The notes under the pieces were generated by a model. It ran no database searches. It was not told the DNA's origin and saw only the letters and a program-made list of their open reading frames with translations. The translations under genes were made by a program, and so were the position numbers. Positions 10,729 through 63,860 of a stretch of 64,000 bases of DNA are shown piece after piece; positions within the stretch are counted from its first letter, which is position 1; every line of letters begins with the position of its first letter. The stretch lies in NCBI GenBank assembly GCA_035610835.1, contig CM069447.1, positions 23,361,259-23,425,258 on the forward strand. The letters are read 5' to 3'. The DNA comes from Ophiura sarsii. Taxonomy: Eukaryota > Echinodermata > Ophiuroidea > Amphilepidida > Ophiuridae.

Positions 10729-12393
10729 AAGACTGAAATGTATTTCAAAAGTAATCATAAATAGTAAGAAACGTCCAATATAAAAAATAGAGTTCGGCAA
10801 AATGTCGAATTTCAGCCTTTTAAGTTTGTTTACATTTCCAATGTTTAATTGTGAGAGGGCCTCTTCACTATCACGGCGAAGAACTAACCACTACGCCACA
10901 GTGTATGTGTGTATTACAAAGCCATTGTTGAGAGTCTCAAGCGACCGAAATATTATGTAGTAACTATTAGCTATATATGAAGAGCTTTGTTGCAAAAGGG
11001 CCTACCCACTTCTACGTGTTACTCATTTTGCATTATTGAATGGATGGCTATTCATTGGAATGTGGCTTGTATTGCTGGTGCCTCAATTGGCATGCATGGA
11101 TGCACTAATCCGAGTCATATAGAAACAGTAATGAACACAGCCATACAATAATTTGATTAATTCCACGGACTTTTCAATGCAAATTCAATAATGCAGTAAA
11201 TATTAGCTCTATATGTTGGCCTATAGCATGATTCTAGCAGAACCTATGACTTGCGAACATTCCAACAACGTAATACAAGCCTACACATTATACACTCTTC
11301 GCTCTACTTCTCAATTAACTTTGTTCTTCCACCAACTTAAAACACGCAATTGTGGATTTTCTTCTGCTGCATGCAACTGAAATCTGAAATAATCTTCCAT
11401 ACAGTATAAGAATCGCAAAGACTGTTGACTAATTCAAATGTTGGGTCAAAACATACTTGTTTCATCTTTAAAGATCAATCAAGATGGTGATTCAAGTATG
11501 CTTTGCTTGATGGAGCATTCTTTGTCTCGGGAAAAAGATGATATACATAAAACCAATCATAATTGCCAGTGTTTTATTTTTTAGTGTTGGATGAACTATA
11601 TGTGGTGACGATATGCGATGACGAGATGTATACGTTAACTCCCAACTCGGTATCAGTATGGGCTCGGTCGATACGTTTGAACAAACAAATGTTATCACTA
11701 AATGCTTATGCTATCGACCTGTACATATTGAGGTTCCGTGTGCGAGTCTGAAGAAAACATGTGACGTATTATAGGCCTACGGGGTAGTAGCCTGCCATCG
11801 TCAGTAGGCCTATGATACCAATTATACAAACTTTTAGAAACTATCTATTTTGTTTCCTGGGAAACATTAAAGAGTAATTATTTTTGTTGTTTTTTATTTC
11901 TACAAATTGTAAATATCCTCCATTAGAACATACATGATTCACCATTTTGGTCGAACTTTAATTGTCCATGTTTTTCACTCTATTTTAAGTTTGTAATCAT
12001 GGTACCTTGTATAATGTCTTTGTTCTTTACATGATGATTTATATGCCTTTTTTTAGGTAGCGCCTTGAAACTTAGCCTATGTTGTGACAATGTTGATATT
12101 GTGTTATATTTTATGTAACATATCAAAAGAAGGCTTATGTGTTCATCTTTCCAATCTGTTGTTTGCTCAATGAAGTATCACACAGAAAAGTATTACTATA
12201 GTATTAATTTGGCTTATGTTGGTAAATTCAGATTAAGACATTCATACATTTTCACGTATGTGATTTAGCACTGAAACAAACGGTTGATTAAGCAATGGTG
12301 TCTTCAGCTTTCCATTTATACAGTACAGCATGGCTACGAAAGCCGCGGTGACGGAAAGGAATCTTGAGTCGCAAAAAAAACCCCAAAAAATCG
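10729..12393. other. Intergenic; nothing coding seen
   Basis: 3' flank of the kinase gene. A minus-strand TGGCGTAGTGGTTAG box-A-like string near 10886-10900 lacks a box B partner. No convincing ORF. Confidence 0.5.
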
Positions 12394-12771
12394 GTCTTGC
12401 CTTCATGTAAGCACTCACGAATCTTGAATTTCGAACTTTGAGATGAGGACGCCCTTTGCTGACAGGCTGTTGATGCTGTTCTCAATTAAAAATAATAGAG
12501 TATTTATTTTAACAAAGAAAGGCTACAGATGGACTCGAACCACTAACCTCTGGTCTATAAGCCTAATTCCTGACCACTACGCTATGCAAGCCGATCTGCC
12601 GAGAAGCCGTTCATTGTCAATACTTCATGATCAATAACGGAATAAATCTATATTATTATTAAATAATAACAACATCATTAAAATCAAATGTTAACGCCCT
12701 CTATAGCCGAACGATATATAGAGGGCGCTACCATTTTTATTTTCGTGAGCGCTTACATGAAGGATGAACCA
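12394..12771. mobile_element. TIR element enclosing a tRNA-like sequence
   Basis: CTTCATGTAAGCACTCACGA at about 12402-12421 is answered by TCGTGAGCGCTTACATGAAG at about 12744-12763. A short internal hairpin CGCCCTCTATA / TATAGAGGGCG lies at 12691-12730. No transposase. Confidence 0.6.
12521..12592 (-). repeat. tRNA-like sequence (probable SINE head or tRNA pseudogene)
   Basis: On the minus strand there is a good box A (TAGCGTAGTGG, 12584-12574) and a perfect box B (GGTTCGAGTCC, 12541-12531), 72 nt in all. The acceptor stem pairs only in its first four pairs (GGCT/AGCC), so I do not call a functional tRNA. Confidence 0.6.
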
Positions 12772-14489
12772 AAAAATCAAGACAAAAAATATAATAATAA
12801 CAAACAAGATTTAAAGATGATCTAGAAAGGTCGCTCCATTACTAAGTCATTTTTCACTCTGATCTATATCTATCTAGATTCTCGGTATGCTTAAAAGGGC
12901 TTATTAATGAGAGATTTTCTGCAATAAAACTTCCTGGATTTTCCCTTTTCATGTCTCCATATATATATACCTGTTTGTTGAATATATGCCTAGAATAATC
13001 TAACTGTAAAGATGTTAAGCTGTGCAAATTGTCCTTTGGACATATTTGGACTTGATTTATACTGATACGTCTGTGTAATCTGTGTATACTTACTTGACCA
13101 TTTGAGGCGTGCAGATGAATTTATGTAGTTTATAACACAAACATCTTAAGTGTTTTGTAATCTCGCCGAAAATGTATCCCTTTTCAAAATATTGCCCCTA
13201 AAAGAAAACAGTTTTTGCTGCCCTGCAAGACAATATAAACTTGTCACGTAATATACCAAATAATATCCGATTGATAATGATGATTAATGAGCCATTGTGC
13301 ATTCGCCCTTAATATCGCTTGAGGCTTGAATTCATGCACCACCCCTCGAGCGCCGTCAGACGCTAGACTAGAGGAAGGTAAACAGAAAGATACAAGGACG
13401 AGATCCAATTATCTATCATACACTTCGAGAAGTATACAATAACCTGCTATAAAATGATACAATTATGATTTAAGACATTGGAAAACCAAATTTAGTTAAC
13501 TGTTCGTGTCTTAGAAACACCATCAACTCATTAATGATGAGTAGCACAACATACTGTTAATGAATGACAGGTTTTCAATAAGCTTCTATACAATTGTGGT
13601 TGTAAGCAGTCACAACTAAAGGGCCATTTGGGCGTTAACAGCGCAAATCATCGAACATTGCGTTACAGCGCAAATCATCGAACGTGACAAATGTATATTA
13701 CTCTTGTACGTCAGTTCACATTGAGTTGTGTAAGTTCATGAATCTTGAAATCATTATTACTAACTATCATATCAATGAGGTATACTCAGATGTACAACTC
13801 AATCTTTAAGATATAGGGGAAATGTAAATATATGAATATAAGAGTACAATATGTACACAATTTGTATATATAGTTTATATATTTTTTGCTATTTTATGTT
13901 ATATAACTTCTGCTGGACTTTAAAAATAACATAGAATGTATATCTATTTGTAGCAGTGCTTCCACACCTCAAAAAAAAATTACCTGGAATAGAGTCTCAG
14001 ATTACCTGGAATTTGATGGGATTACCTGAAATCTTCAAAATTGTTATATCCGTGCAGTTTTTGGCTGTTTAACAAATTTAATGGAGGTCAGAAAGAAATG
14101 CAAGAATTAAATGTATTGAGAAACTCCGAATTCCGCATCAAAAAAATAATACGTACGGGAGATGAGTGGTTAAATAATGAATGAATCAATGAATGGTCTA
14201 CACAGAGGGCGCTCATTTTGTGTTTTATTATCACAGTTTTGAAATTTCCGGATTACCCGGAATTACCTGGAATTATTTCATTACCCGAACATTACCTGGA
14301 AACAACCAAAATTACCCGAATTCCGGGTAATTACCTGCAATGTGGACTTCTAAGTTTTTCTTTTGATTCTAAGTTATTCGAGACGATCAACAAGTGACCA
14401 ATGATATGCTTCTTCAAAGCGTGCAAGGTCAGCGTAATGGTTTCCCACTAAAAATATGCATTATTTAACAAAGGATTATAATACTCATA
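12772..14489. other. Intergenic; degenerate repeats only
   Basis: A duplicated CAGCGCAAATCATCGAAC occurs near 13640 and 13664. At 13980-14340 a cluster of TTACCTGGAA/TTACCCGAA motifs is present. No ORF or RNA gene recognised. Confidence 0.5.
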
Positions 14490-14684
14490 ATTGGTAAATG
14501 ATAATGGTCCAATAACTGATCCTTGTGGGACGTCTTCAAGAGGCTTAGAAGGCTTAGAAATCTTGTCATTTACAGAGATAAAGTGAGACCTACGAGTGAC
14601 ATATGACAACATTTTTAAGCCTCATACTCCTTTGGAGAAAGCGTCCCACAAGGATCAGTTATTGTATCATTATTATTTACCATG
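14490..14684. repeat. Fold-back with 44-bp arms, LINE-derived
   Basis: 14491-14534 and 14640-14684 are inverse complements containing CCTTGTGGGACG/CGTCCCACAAGG. Read as protein, both arms encode VPQGSVI, the RT motif, so this is a head-to-head pair of tiny LINE fragments. Confidence 0.7.
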
Positions 14685-15099
14685 TACAGTACACAGCACC
14701 GTTGAAAGACGTCATTGATTTATATGGCCTTGGCATCTTGCGCCACCTGTATACAAAATAAACATACTTATGAGACCATCTTTGCACCATAATGTCTTTA
14801 AGGACCAGTGATTACACTGACAAAATTTCATTGATATAGCTCTTTCACTTCTGGGTGATTTCAAAAATTGTTGATACCCCTCGGATCGTATGTCTATATG
14901 CAGGCGGCCATACACGACGACACAAATATGGTACAGCCTATACATTATAAGACCATTGTATATAGCAAAACAGCTAAGAACTATATTTTATTCTCATTAT
15001 TCTCGATTGGTCTATTGGTTATTTTGATATTTATCATAACATAATGCAGTTTGTTAGATTTATTTTAATCAAACAACAACATATTTCCCCCTTTATAAA

Positions 15100-15720
15100 A
15101 TCGGCGAATCCAGCGAGCGAATTGTTCGCTTTCGTTAGCATACACGCACACCCCACCGCTGCGTTATACGCGCAACGCATACGCCGCGCCGGTGAATTTG
15201 TGTAGCACGCTATTCGCGATGATCATACGCACTGAAGGTATTATTATTCGAATGAATTAAACGCCGCCCCAAACTATACAACATTGTCTCATAATGTATG
15301 GGCGTATCGGCTGAAAATCAGCCAAAAAACCAATCACATTGCCTGCCGCCGACATCCCAAACCACACCAACTATCTATATTCCTGTCCTGAGATGTTCTC
15401 CCCTTTCCGCACCTTCGATTGACTTCAAATTTTCTGTGCAAGTGTGTATGGGTCCCACGACGAACCAGTTTATGTTTGATTTCTTAAATTTGGGTTAGAT
15501 TTCGTGATATTCGAGGCTTTTTAGCCCGTTGCTACGTTATTACTACGCGCCGCGTATACGCTGGGCACGCACTGCACGCGTACTCGGGCGATCGCCAGCG
15601 AGTATAATCAGGCGATTGGCGACGCACGCGTAATCGGGAGATTACCGGCGCACGCGGCGTAATCGGGAGACTATCGGCGAACGCGTAATGGCGCACACCG
15701 TAAGGTGCACACGCGAGTGG
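15100..15720. repeat. CpG-rich block with short tandem repeats
   Basis: Within AT-rich surroundings, 15540-15715 has four to five units built on GCACGCGTAATCGGGAGATT-like sequence (CpG-dense), and 15100-15200 is also CpG-dense (ACGCGCAACGCATACGCCGC). It could be a CpG island or a GC satellite; the function is not shown. Confidence 0.65.
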
Positions 15721-16141
15721 CGCAATATAATGTAGTTTGTTATATGTAAAGGCGGCAAGCATCCGTTGCTCCGTAGTGCAAACCGTATAGTACAAGAAAA
15801 CGGCATGATGAGACAACAACAAAAAGGCAATCATATAGCCAATGTATACAGAACCCCTTTGAAGGAACTGGAAGCAAGGCCGTCGCAAACCGTAGGCGGA
15901 CTGCATCCAGGATAATAATAATATATGTTAATAATAATAGTGACAGGGAAAATGCGTGTATACGACAGTGCCTCAATCCCATCGCTGACCCATCCACAAC
16001 GCGGGCCACGGGCAGGGCGCGCTATATAAAAACATAGATAGGCCAGAAAACCGTGATATCATATTATTCATGGGGGATAGGCCTATAAATAAACAAGGAA
16101 CTGTTAAGAGCAAAATACGCATGTAGAAATACACTTACGTT

Positions 16142-16483
16142 CAGTGGCGTAGCTAGGATTTTTTTCAGGGGGGGCAAGATTTCTAAAATTTTCGTAAAAG
16201 GTTGCCCAATTTTTTTCTTCTAGTGACTTACCTCGTGAAATTCACGTAAGTGGGGGGGGGGGTCAAACAATTTCGCACAGTCACAAAAAATCGCATAGTA
16301 AATGTACTACATGTACAATTTTGCCTTCTATTTGGCTAAGAACCTCGGTCTTTTTTCTCAATTTTTTCCTATTTCCTTTTTTTCTCACCCCTTTTTTTGT
16401 TAGGGTGGTGGGGGGCGGGGGCACAAATCGTGTTTTTTTCGTCAGGGGGGCATTTGCCCCCCTCCCCCTGAGCTACGCCACTG
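16142..16483. mobile_element. hAT MITE, 342 bp, perfect 8-bp target duplication
   Basis: Starts CAGTGGCGTAGCTAGG and ends with the complement (AGCTACGCCACTG). It is flanked on both sides by CTTACGTT (16134-16141 and 16484-16491). Eight-bp duplications and CAG-type ends fit the hAT superfamily. The interior is G/C-run rich and non-coding. Confidence 0.92.
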
Positions 16484-19473
16484 CTTACGTTTAGGCCTAC
16501 TGGAGAAATAATTTAAAGTCAATAGGCCGAAAAATAAAATAAACGGATGGCTAACACTGAACTGGGTGTGTGTACAAAGTGATCATGGTATGAGGGTGAG
16601 ACACCGCCTCTCGCAAACTATGAAAGACCCACTATAACACTTAATAAAACCACTAAATAAAACCAGTGGCGTCGCGGACCTAAATTTATGATACGTAGGC
16701 CTAAGTGATATATGAGAGACTTGGCAAATTTTAGGGGGTCGGTGGGGGCGGGGGCGTCCGCGAAGTGGTTGTGAAATCTATCCTGTCTGGATAATTTATA
16801 CAGGAACACGGGGTAGGCCTACATAGAGTATGGTATATATTAGGATTAAGGGCACCTGGAGTATCAAGGATCTTTTGCTATTTCACAATAGCCTATATGC
16901 TTTGATCATGTTGACGACTAACCGCACACTATCTTCTATATACCATACACTATATGGGGTATGGGGTTGGTACAACATTTTTTTTGGGGGGGGGGGGGGG
17001 TAACTATAACATTGTTTCCCTCCTAAATGGGGTATAGAAATTGGGTCCGAGATTCAAAGATATCACAAAACTCAGATTTCTGTGAACAAAGTCTATTTCA
17101 AATGAAAAAAATTATTCAGGGATCTACAATTTTGAACTCATTACCTATGCCAATTTTGCTATAAATCATGAAGGTATCTAATTTAGATACTCAGCTAGCG
17201 AGGACCCGAGCGTAGCGAGGGTACCCGCTAGTATAAAGAATATTATTTACAATTAAAAAAGTATCGATTGAGTGTTCGTCTGTGCTGTCTGAATCATTCA
17301 AATGAGCAAACTTGGATGGAAGTGTTCTTCGACTACTTTTACGTAAATCCTTCATCACTGAACTGAATCAGACGCAATTTTCTTCAAATTATAGCCAACT
17401 AATTTACATTTACTTTGTCGTTTCAATTATTCTATTCTAACCTTTATTTAGGAAGTTGCGATCACCTAATGGAGCGTTGCAAATGTGTATGAGAAACCCT
17501 GTATATATATTTTTCAAATATTCTGTATTACCTGAATATTTTTGTAGTGATGAGTAGGGGGAACCTGAGATTGTTATGTTACCACAAAATATGGGGAGAA
17601 ATATATTTGACAATCCTCAATCACCCCCTGGCGTAAATAATGACCGCTAGCGCTCCCTAAGTAAAATTATGACGAGTAGTAAAAGGTAGAAATGTTCGAA
17701 TAACACTCCTATGTTTGATTGTGGATATGGCACAATCGAGATAGTAATCTATATATGATCTAAGTGAAGTTCCAAAGGTTCACACTTAAGGTCACAATGG
17801 TTCCCTGTATAGCCTATGCTTCAACGAGCGTCACTGATATAACAATAGCACCACCGGTAGGAAAAGACCAGATTTAAGGGAACCAGTGAAATACGTTGAT
17901 AGACTGATTCATGCAATACGTGGGTTAGACTTTTGGTACTTGTAGTGACGGAAATAGTCTGGGTTTTTCCATTTCACGTCAAGTTCATCAACAGGTTAGA
18001 TGACATGTTGTATTTCTGCGTACATTTGTTTGGTATCAACATTTTGTTGTGATGTGGTAGTCTTACACAATAATATTTGCTGCATGTGAATGTCATAACG
18101 GTAGGCTATATGTTATTATTCCTTTCACCTCCTCAAAACTGATATTATTATTTGACCGATCTTCACATGGATTTATTTGAGGTCAATCCATAGTTGATGG
18201 TGCTTGGTATTAACTCTCACAATATGTGTTTATATACAAATAGTGCTCATAGTTCCGCATATAAACGCAGCCAATAAGGTCCAGTGGGTTTCTACACACG
18301 ATAGAGTGATCAGGTTCGAAACGCTTATACATGTTTGTAAAATGTTTGCATAACATTTCATTTACAAAGCTTGTTTCAGTCTTTATGTGATTATTTATTC
18401 AATTCACTATCTCGACTGGTAGGCGGGCTGGTAGGCCTATCCTTTAAGGTCGCGTTTTTAACCTCGACACCCAAAAAGGGTGGTTTTGTTACATTTTAAT
18501 TTTAATTTCGTGTTTTAGGCTATTTTATTTATGTAACCCTTTATCAGACTTGTATTCGGGATTATTTTAAAGGCAATTTAATAATCTGAAGCGAGAACAA
18601 ATATATCACTTATGACTTACTTTTACTTACTACAGCTCGTTAACTATAATTACTTTGGGGTGGTTGAAGAAGTGGCGGAAGGGAGAGGAGAAGGAGGAGA
18701 TATTACTGTCTAATATATGAGTACTGCCCTGTAATAAGTGCGTTCTAATGCTTACTGTGCCATTTTGGTTCTAAATGATGCAAACATGGTCTTCTTCATT
18801 TCCTTTCAAATCAGATTAACGAAGGATGAACCATGTACAAATATAGTCATATATATTTTTGTCTAAGTTTTAACATTTTACAAAAAAGGATGTATTTTCC
18901 ATCAAAAATGTATGATTTTCAAAATCTAAAATTCCGAAGAAAGCTGGGCGTTTGCGCAAGATATTTATATGAAAACGGTTTGGACAATATCAATAACGTT
19001 CACACCGAGATTTTGTTGTTTTTGGTGTAGTACCTCGGTATAGATTTGGAGACACCCTGTATTACGATATCATAAACTTTGAATAAAATATCTGGGAGAA
19101 GAATGCTTTCCATTATCCATGTAGACCTATACATATTAGCCTACAAGTATGATCATCTACAGTCAGCACAACAAGTACAGTTTGTCCCAAAATGATAAGT
19201 ACCCATCGATGCCCAAAGCTTATTAATTTGTTTCATGTTCAAAATCAATGGGATTAGGTCCGTTGTTTTTTCATCATCTTTATCATACTGTACTCTTTTA
19301 TTAGAAAAAAGATCATGAACATCGGAGTTATCAAACTTAAGATACACTCCATTATGTAAGACATGGTGATTTCACCTTTTTGACAATTAGCCCCAACATA
19401 ATGGCTAGAATTTGTAGCTTGTGGATCACCTTAACTCAAATAACTCAACTACCAACCACTTATATTTTTTCAG
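16484..19473. other. Intergenic / 5' flank of the ROCO gene
   Basis: No gene recognised. It holds an 18-nt G run near 16985-17000 and a short GC stem-like string with GAGGACCCGAGCGTAGCGAG near 17200-17219. The ROCO promoter and a 5' non-coding exon should lie here or further left, but no site can be assigned. Confidence 0.45.
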
Positions 19474-60513
<41,040 letters not shown>

Positions 60514-61182
60514 GTAAGGATATGTTGGAGCCGCCAATTAAGTTTAGAAAATTCAGTTTTCTTCTCGTAATATGCTCAATGTCACAATAATGAATTCCAT
60601 CATTCTGGCAACTTCCAATGGCTGTGTCAGATAGGTCGCCAGCCGCTTCTGTCCGTCATGCAAACATTTCGAATGAAAAGGTATACTACAATTTGATAAC
60701 CTTTGGAATTTCAACCCATCTCTTTTCCATTAGACTATGGTATTACTGTATGTCTCGATAATGAAGCAAAAGAGATTGGGGACGTCTATTGGACTATCTT
60801 TTTACAATACAGTACAAATAAATGTGCCTATACCTCAAAAACCCTACGTAAAAATATCAAAACATAACATTGGAAAGAAATGCCTTCTCTTTAATTTGAG
60901 ATTCACCTGAAAATGGACGGAACATTTACAAAGATATGTGTCAAAACCAAATGTCAATTTTTCACTCTACACCCAGCATGTGTGTACAATGTAGCAATAT
61001 GCAGATTATTGATTAACTGGTAGCGACAACTCAACGAACGATAGTAAGATGATGATCGGGAATGCTTCGATTGACCAATGCAGTCCATACACATACCTGT
61101 CACATTATCATGCATGTTCAAAACCCAAGTGCGAAAATGAAAACGGTCTTTTGTCTCATTATTTTCGGTGTAGCGTGCTTAA
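60514..61182. other. ROCO intron 14; nothing recognised
   Basis: No further COR exon can be placed here. A candidate acceptor at 61959-61960 opens a 50-codon frame, but its product does not look like COR. Confidence 0.45.
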
Positions 61183-61504
61183 AGGTGGGTGTTCTGATTG
61201 TTGGCCCGATTGTCAACTTCATGTCTTCTATTCTACATGAAGGGTCATCCTTAAAATAGTCGTATTCCAAAGTTTGAGTTACATAACTCGAATGGTTCTT
61301 ATTGTAGAAGCACAACGTGACATGAAATTTGTTGCCCATTGAGTAATACAAATACTGGCACTTAGGGAAGTGATTCAATGCATTTTGATCTATAACATCT
61401 AAATGGAACACATCTAGTTTCAAACATTTTTCAGAAATAATGAGAATGGGGTTTCTTCTGATATAATATGTTGATGGGCAAACAAAATGATCAGATATTC
61501 ATCT
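61183..61504. mobile_element. AGGTAGATG-family MITE, copy 2, TTAA-flanked
   Basis: Starts AGGTGGGTGTTCTG after TTAA (61179-61182) and ends TTCATCT before TTAA (61505-61508). Internal blocks match copies at 61564 and 62446. Confidence 0.75.
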
Positions 61505-61563
61505 TTAATTGATAACCGATTGTCGCGAACAATATGTAACTCAAATTGAAGTGGAAACATTAA

Positions 61564-61908
61564 AGGTAGATGACCCGATCACATTTTCGTAACACAGAAT
61601 TATTTCAAACATACGGAGATTTTCATATCATATGAAAGCTCGTATTTTTCTCATCATCATACTGAAATTTGACGGCCTAAATCGGTATAATTACGGAGAA
61701 ATCGATGAAATAACGTCGAATTACCGCGAATGGTGGTAACCACCGATACAGTTTGTGTACTACTCAATGGGTACAGTTCACAGCATCTTGTGCGTCTAAA
61801 ATAAGAACCATTAGAGCTATGCAACTCAAACTTTGGAACACGACTTTTTTAAGGATGACCTTTCATGTAGAATAGAAAACTTCAAGTTGAAAATCGGAAC
61901 ATCTACAT
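61564..61908. mobile_element. AGGTAGATG-family MITE, copy 3, TTAA-flanked
   Basis: Starts AGGTAGATGACCCGATCA, flanked by TTAA at 61560-61563 and 61909-61912. It is the inverse complement of the copy at 62446-62801 over its whole length (for example CATACGGAGATTTTCATATC). Confidence 0.9.
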
Positions 61909-62335
61909 TTAATAAAACTGTACTCAAAGTAAACTAAATATTTCAAATATTTCTTTCCAGAATATGAAGGCAACCACTATTTGAATCAATATCTGCATTC
62001 ATTTACTGTTATCAGCAAAAGAATCACAACATTTCATGTACCGTTAATCATGTATGACTATATTTGTAACTGCATTTTTGAAACCGAACACAATTTTGAG
62101 TATTGTACTCAATGACACATGCTTTTATGAATAAGTGGATACATAACTACGACACAATAGCTAATTGATAAGACGTAAGACATAATAAAACTAATATTAT
62201 TATTTTCATACACTAAATGCGAAACAATGTTATTGTTTCGTGAATTCAGCAGAGCAAAGATAAAACCGGGCTTTTGTGATGATCGGTTATAGAATGTGTA
62301 CCGTTATCCAATAGTGAAATTCAAAAGAGGATATA

Positions 62336-63364
62336 CAGCGTGTCCAAAAAACTGGGTTCAAAAGTGTGCGAGCTTATAACGAAATAAGTAGGAAACATGG
62401 ATAGTTTATATTTAAGGATATCAAACAATTTATACCTAACCTTAAAGGTAGATGACCCGATCATATTCCGATTTTCAACTTGAAGTTTTCTTTTCTACAT
62501 GAAAGGTCATCTTTAAAAAAGTCGTGTTCCAAAGTTGAGTTGCATAGCTCTAATGGTTCTTATTTTAGACGCACAAGATGCCGTGAACTGTACCCATTGA
62601 GTTGTACACAAACTATATTGGTGGTATACCACCATTCGCGGTAATTCGACGTTATTTCATCGATTTCTCCGTAATTATACCGATCTAGGCCGTCAAATTT
62701 CAGTATGATGATGAGAAAAATACGAGCTTTCATATGATATGAAAATCTCCGTATGTTTGAAATAATTCTGTGTTACGAAAATGTGATCGGGTCATCTACC
62801 TTTAATTGGATAAATTCAGAGACCAATCCAATGTAAACTTTTAAAATACAAAGATTTGAATAGAGCGTGATCAGAACCCATTTGTTCCGATTTAGGAATA
62901 AACCATCCGTGCGTTGCATGAAACTGTGTGCTGTGCAGTATTCCTGGCATGGGGTTTATTCTCCGAAAGAACTTAACAATAACTCGGACTTTAACAAAGA
63001 ACATTTTGTTTTAATGTTTATGTAAATAATGAACTTGTATTATTGCAATATGACCAAGATAATTTTGCTTACTGCCCAATTCTTTGTTAAAGAATGAATG
63101 CAAAGGCAAAACTATGATAAAGTCACAACAATGCGCAATTGCAACACATCGGGAGGTTCCTTGAAAAGTGGGACAAATGGGTTTTAACCACGCTCTATCA
63201 AAATCTTTATATTTCAAGAAGTTTATATTGCATTGATCCCGGAGTTTGACCAATTAAGGTCAGGTATATTTTGTTTGATATCCTTAAATATGAACTATCC
63301 ATGTTTCCTACTTTTTTAGTTATAAGCTCGCAAACTTTTGAACGCAGTTTTTTGGAACACGCTG
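62336..63364. mobile_element. Mariner-like element with 95-130-bp TIRs, carrying a nested MITE
   Basis: Ends CAGCGTGTCCAAAAAACTG and CAGTTTTTTGGAACACGCTG, TA on both sides (62334-62335, 63365-63366). TIRs pair past GGATATCAAACAA (62416/63270). No transposase. The left arm is split by the AGGTAGATG MITE at 62446. Confidence 0.88.
62446..62801. mobile_element. AGGTAGATG-family MITE, copy 4, nested at TTAA
   Basis: Ends AGGTAGATGACCCGATCA and its complement (TGATCGGGTCATCTACCT, one substitution), flanked by TTAA at 62442-62445 and 62802-62805. The intact right arm of the surrounding element shows a single TTAA at the matching place (63254-63257). Confidence 0.93.
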
Positions 63365-63617
63365 TAAGAGAAATATCATGAGTTTTGTTCGGTTTGAATA
63401 TGTACACTTGTATCTAAATGGGCATAAATATGTTTTTTAACCCAAAAAAATATTTTGAAAGCTAATGAGACACTGCCTCTCTGCCAGATTAAATAATCTG
63501 AGTAATTGTTGCACAGATTTTAGAAATAAAATCCTAAAGTTTAGCATCTTATGCGAGTTCAGTTATAATCATTTCAAATGAGCATATCTATTTTTTACTT
63601 CTTAGGGCTTATTATTT

Positions 63618-63860
63618 TTAGCGAAACGAAACGAAACGAAACGAAACGAAACGAAACGAAGCGAAACGAAGCGAAACAAAGCGAAACAGTGTTGAGAGAT
63701 AGGGAGGAACATTAGCAATGCAAATTTAACATTAAGAGATAGGCCGTTTCGCTGAAAATCAATTGTGATCAGCGAAACAGTGTTAAGATAGGCCGTTTCG
63801 CTGAAATCAATTGTGATTTTTAGCGAAACAGTGTTAAGAGATAGGGAGAAACATGAGCAA
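63618..63860. repeat. (GAAAC)n pentanucleotide repeat and GAAACAGTGTTAAGAGATAG tandem units
   Basis: 63622-63690 is (GAAAC)n with GAAGC variants. 63683-63860 holds three or four units of GCGAAACAGTGTTAAGAGAT plus AGG and GCCGTTTCGCTGAAA, with inverted GTTTCGC boxes. Confidence 0.9.

Noticed and set aside
12521..12592. A functional tRNA gene on the minus strand
   Set aside because: Boxes A and B are good, but three of seven acceptor pairs fail and it sits in a TIR element.
13980..14340. CRISPR-like spacing of TTACCTGGAA motifs
   Set aside because: Spacing is irregular and motifs vary; this is eukaryotic degenerate repeat DNA.
61961..62115. Possible ROCO exon 15 after an acceptor at 61959-61960
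   Set aside because: Phase fits and about 50 codons are open, but the product does not resemble the second half of COR and ends in a stop.
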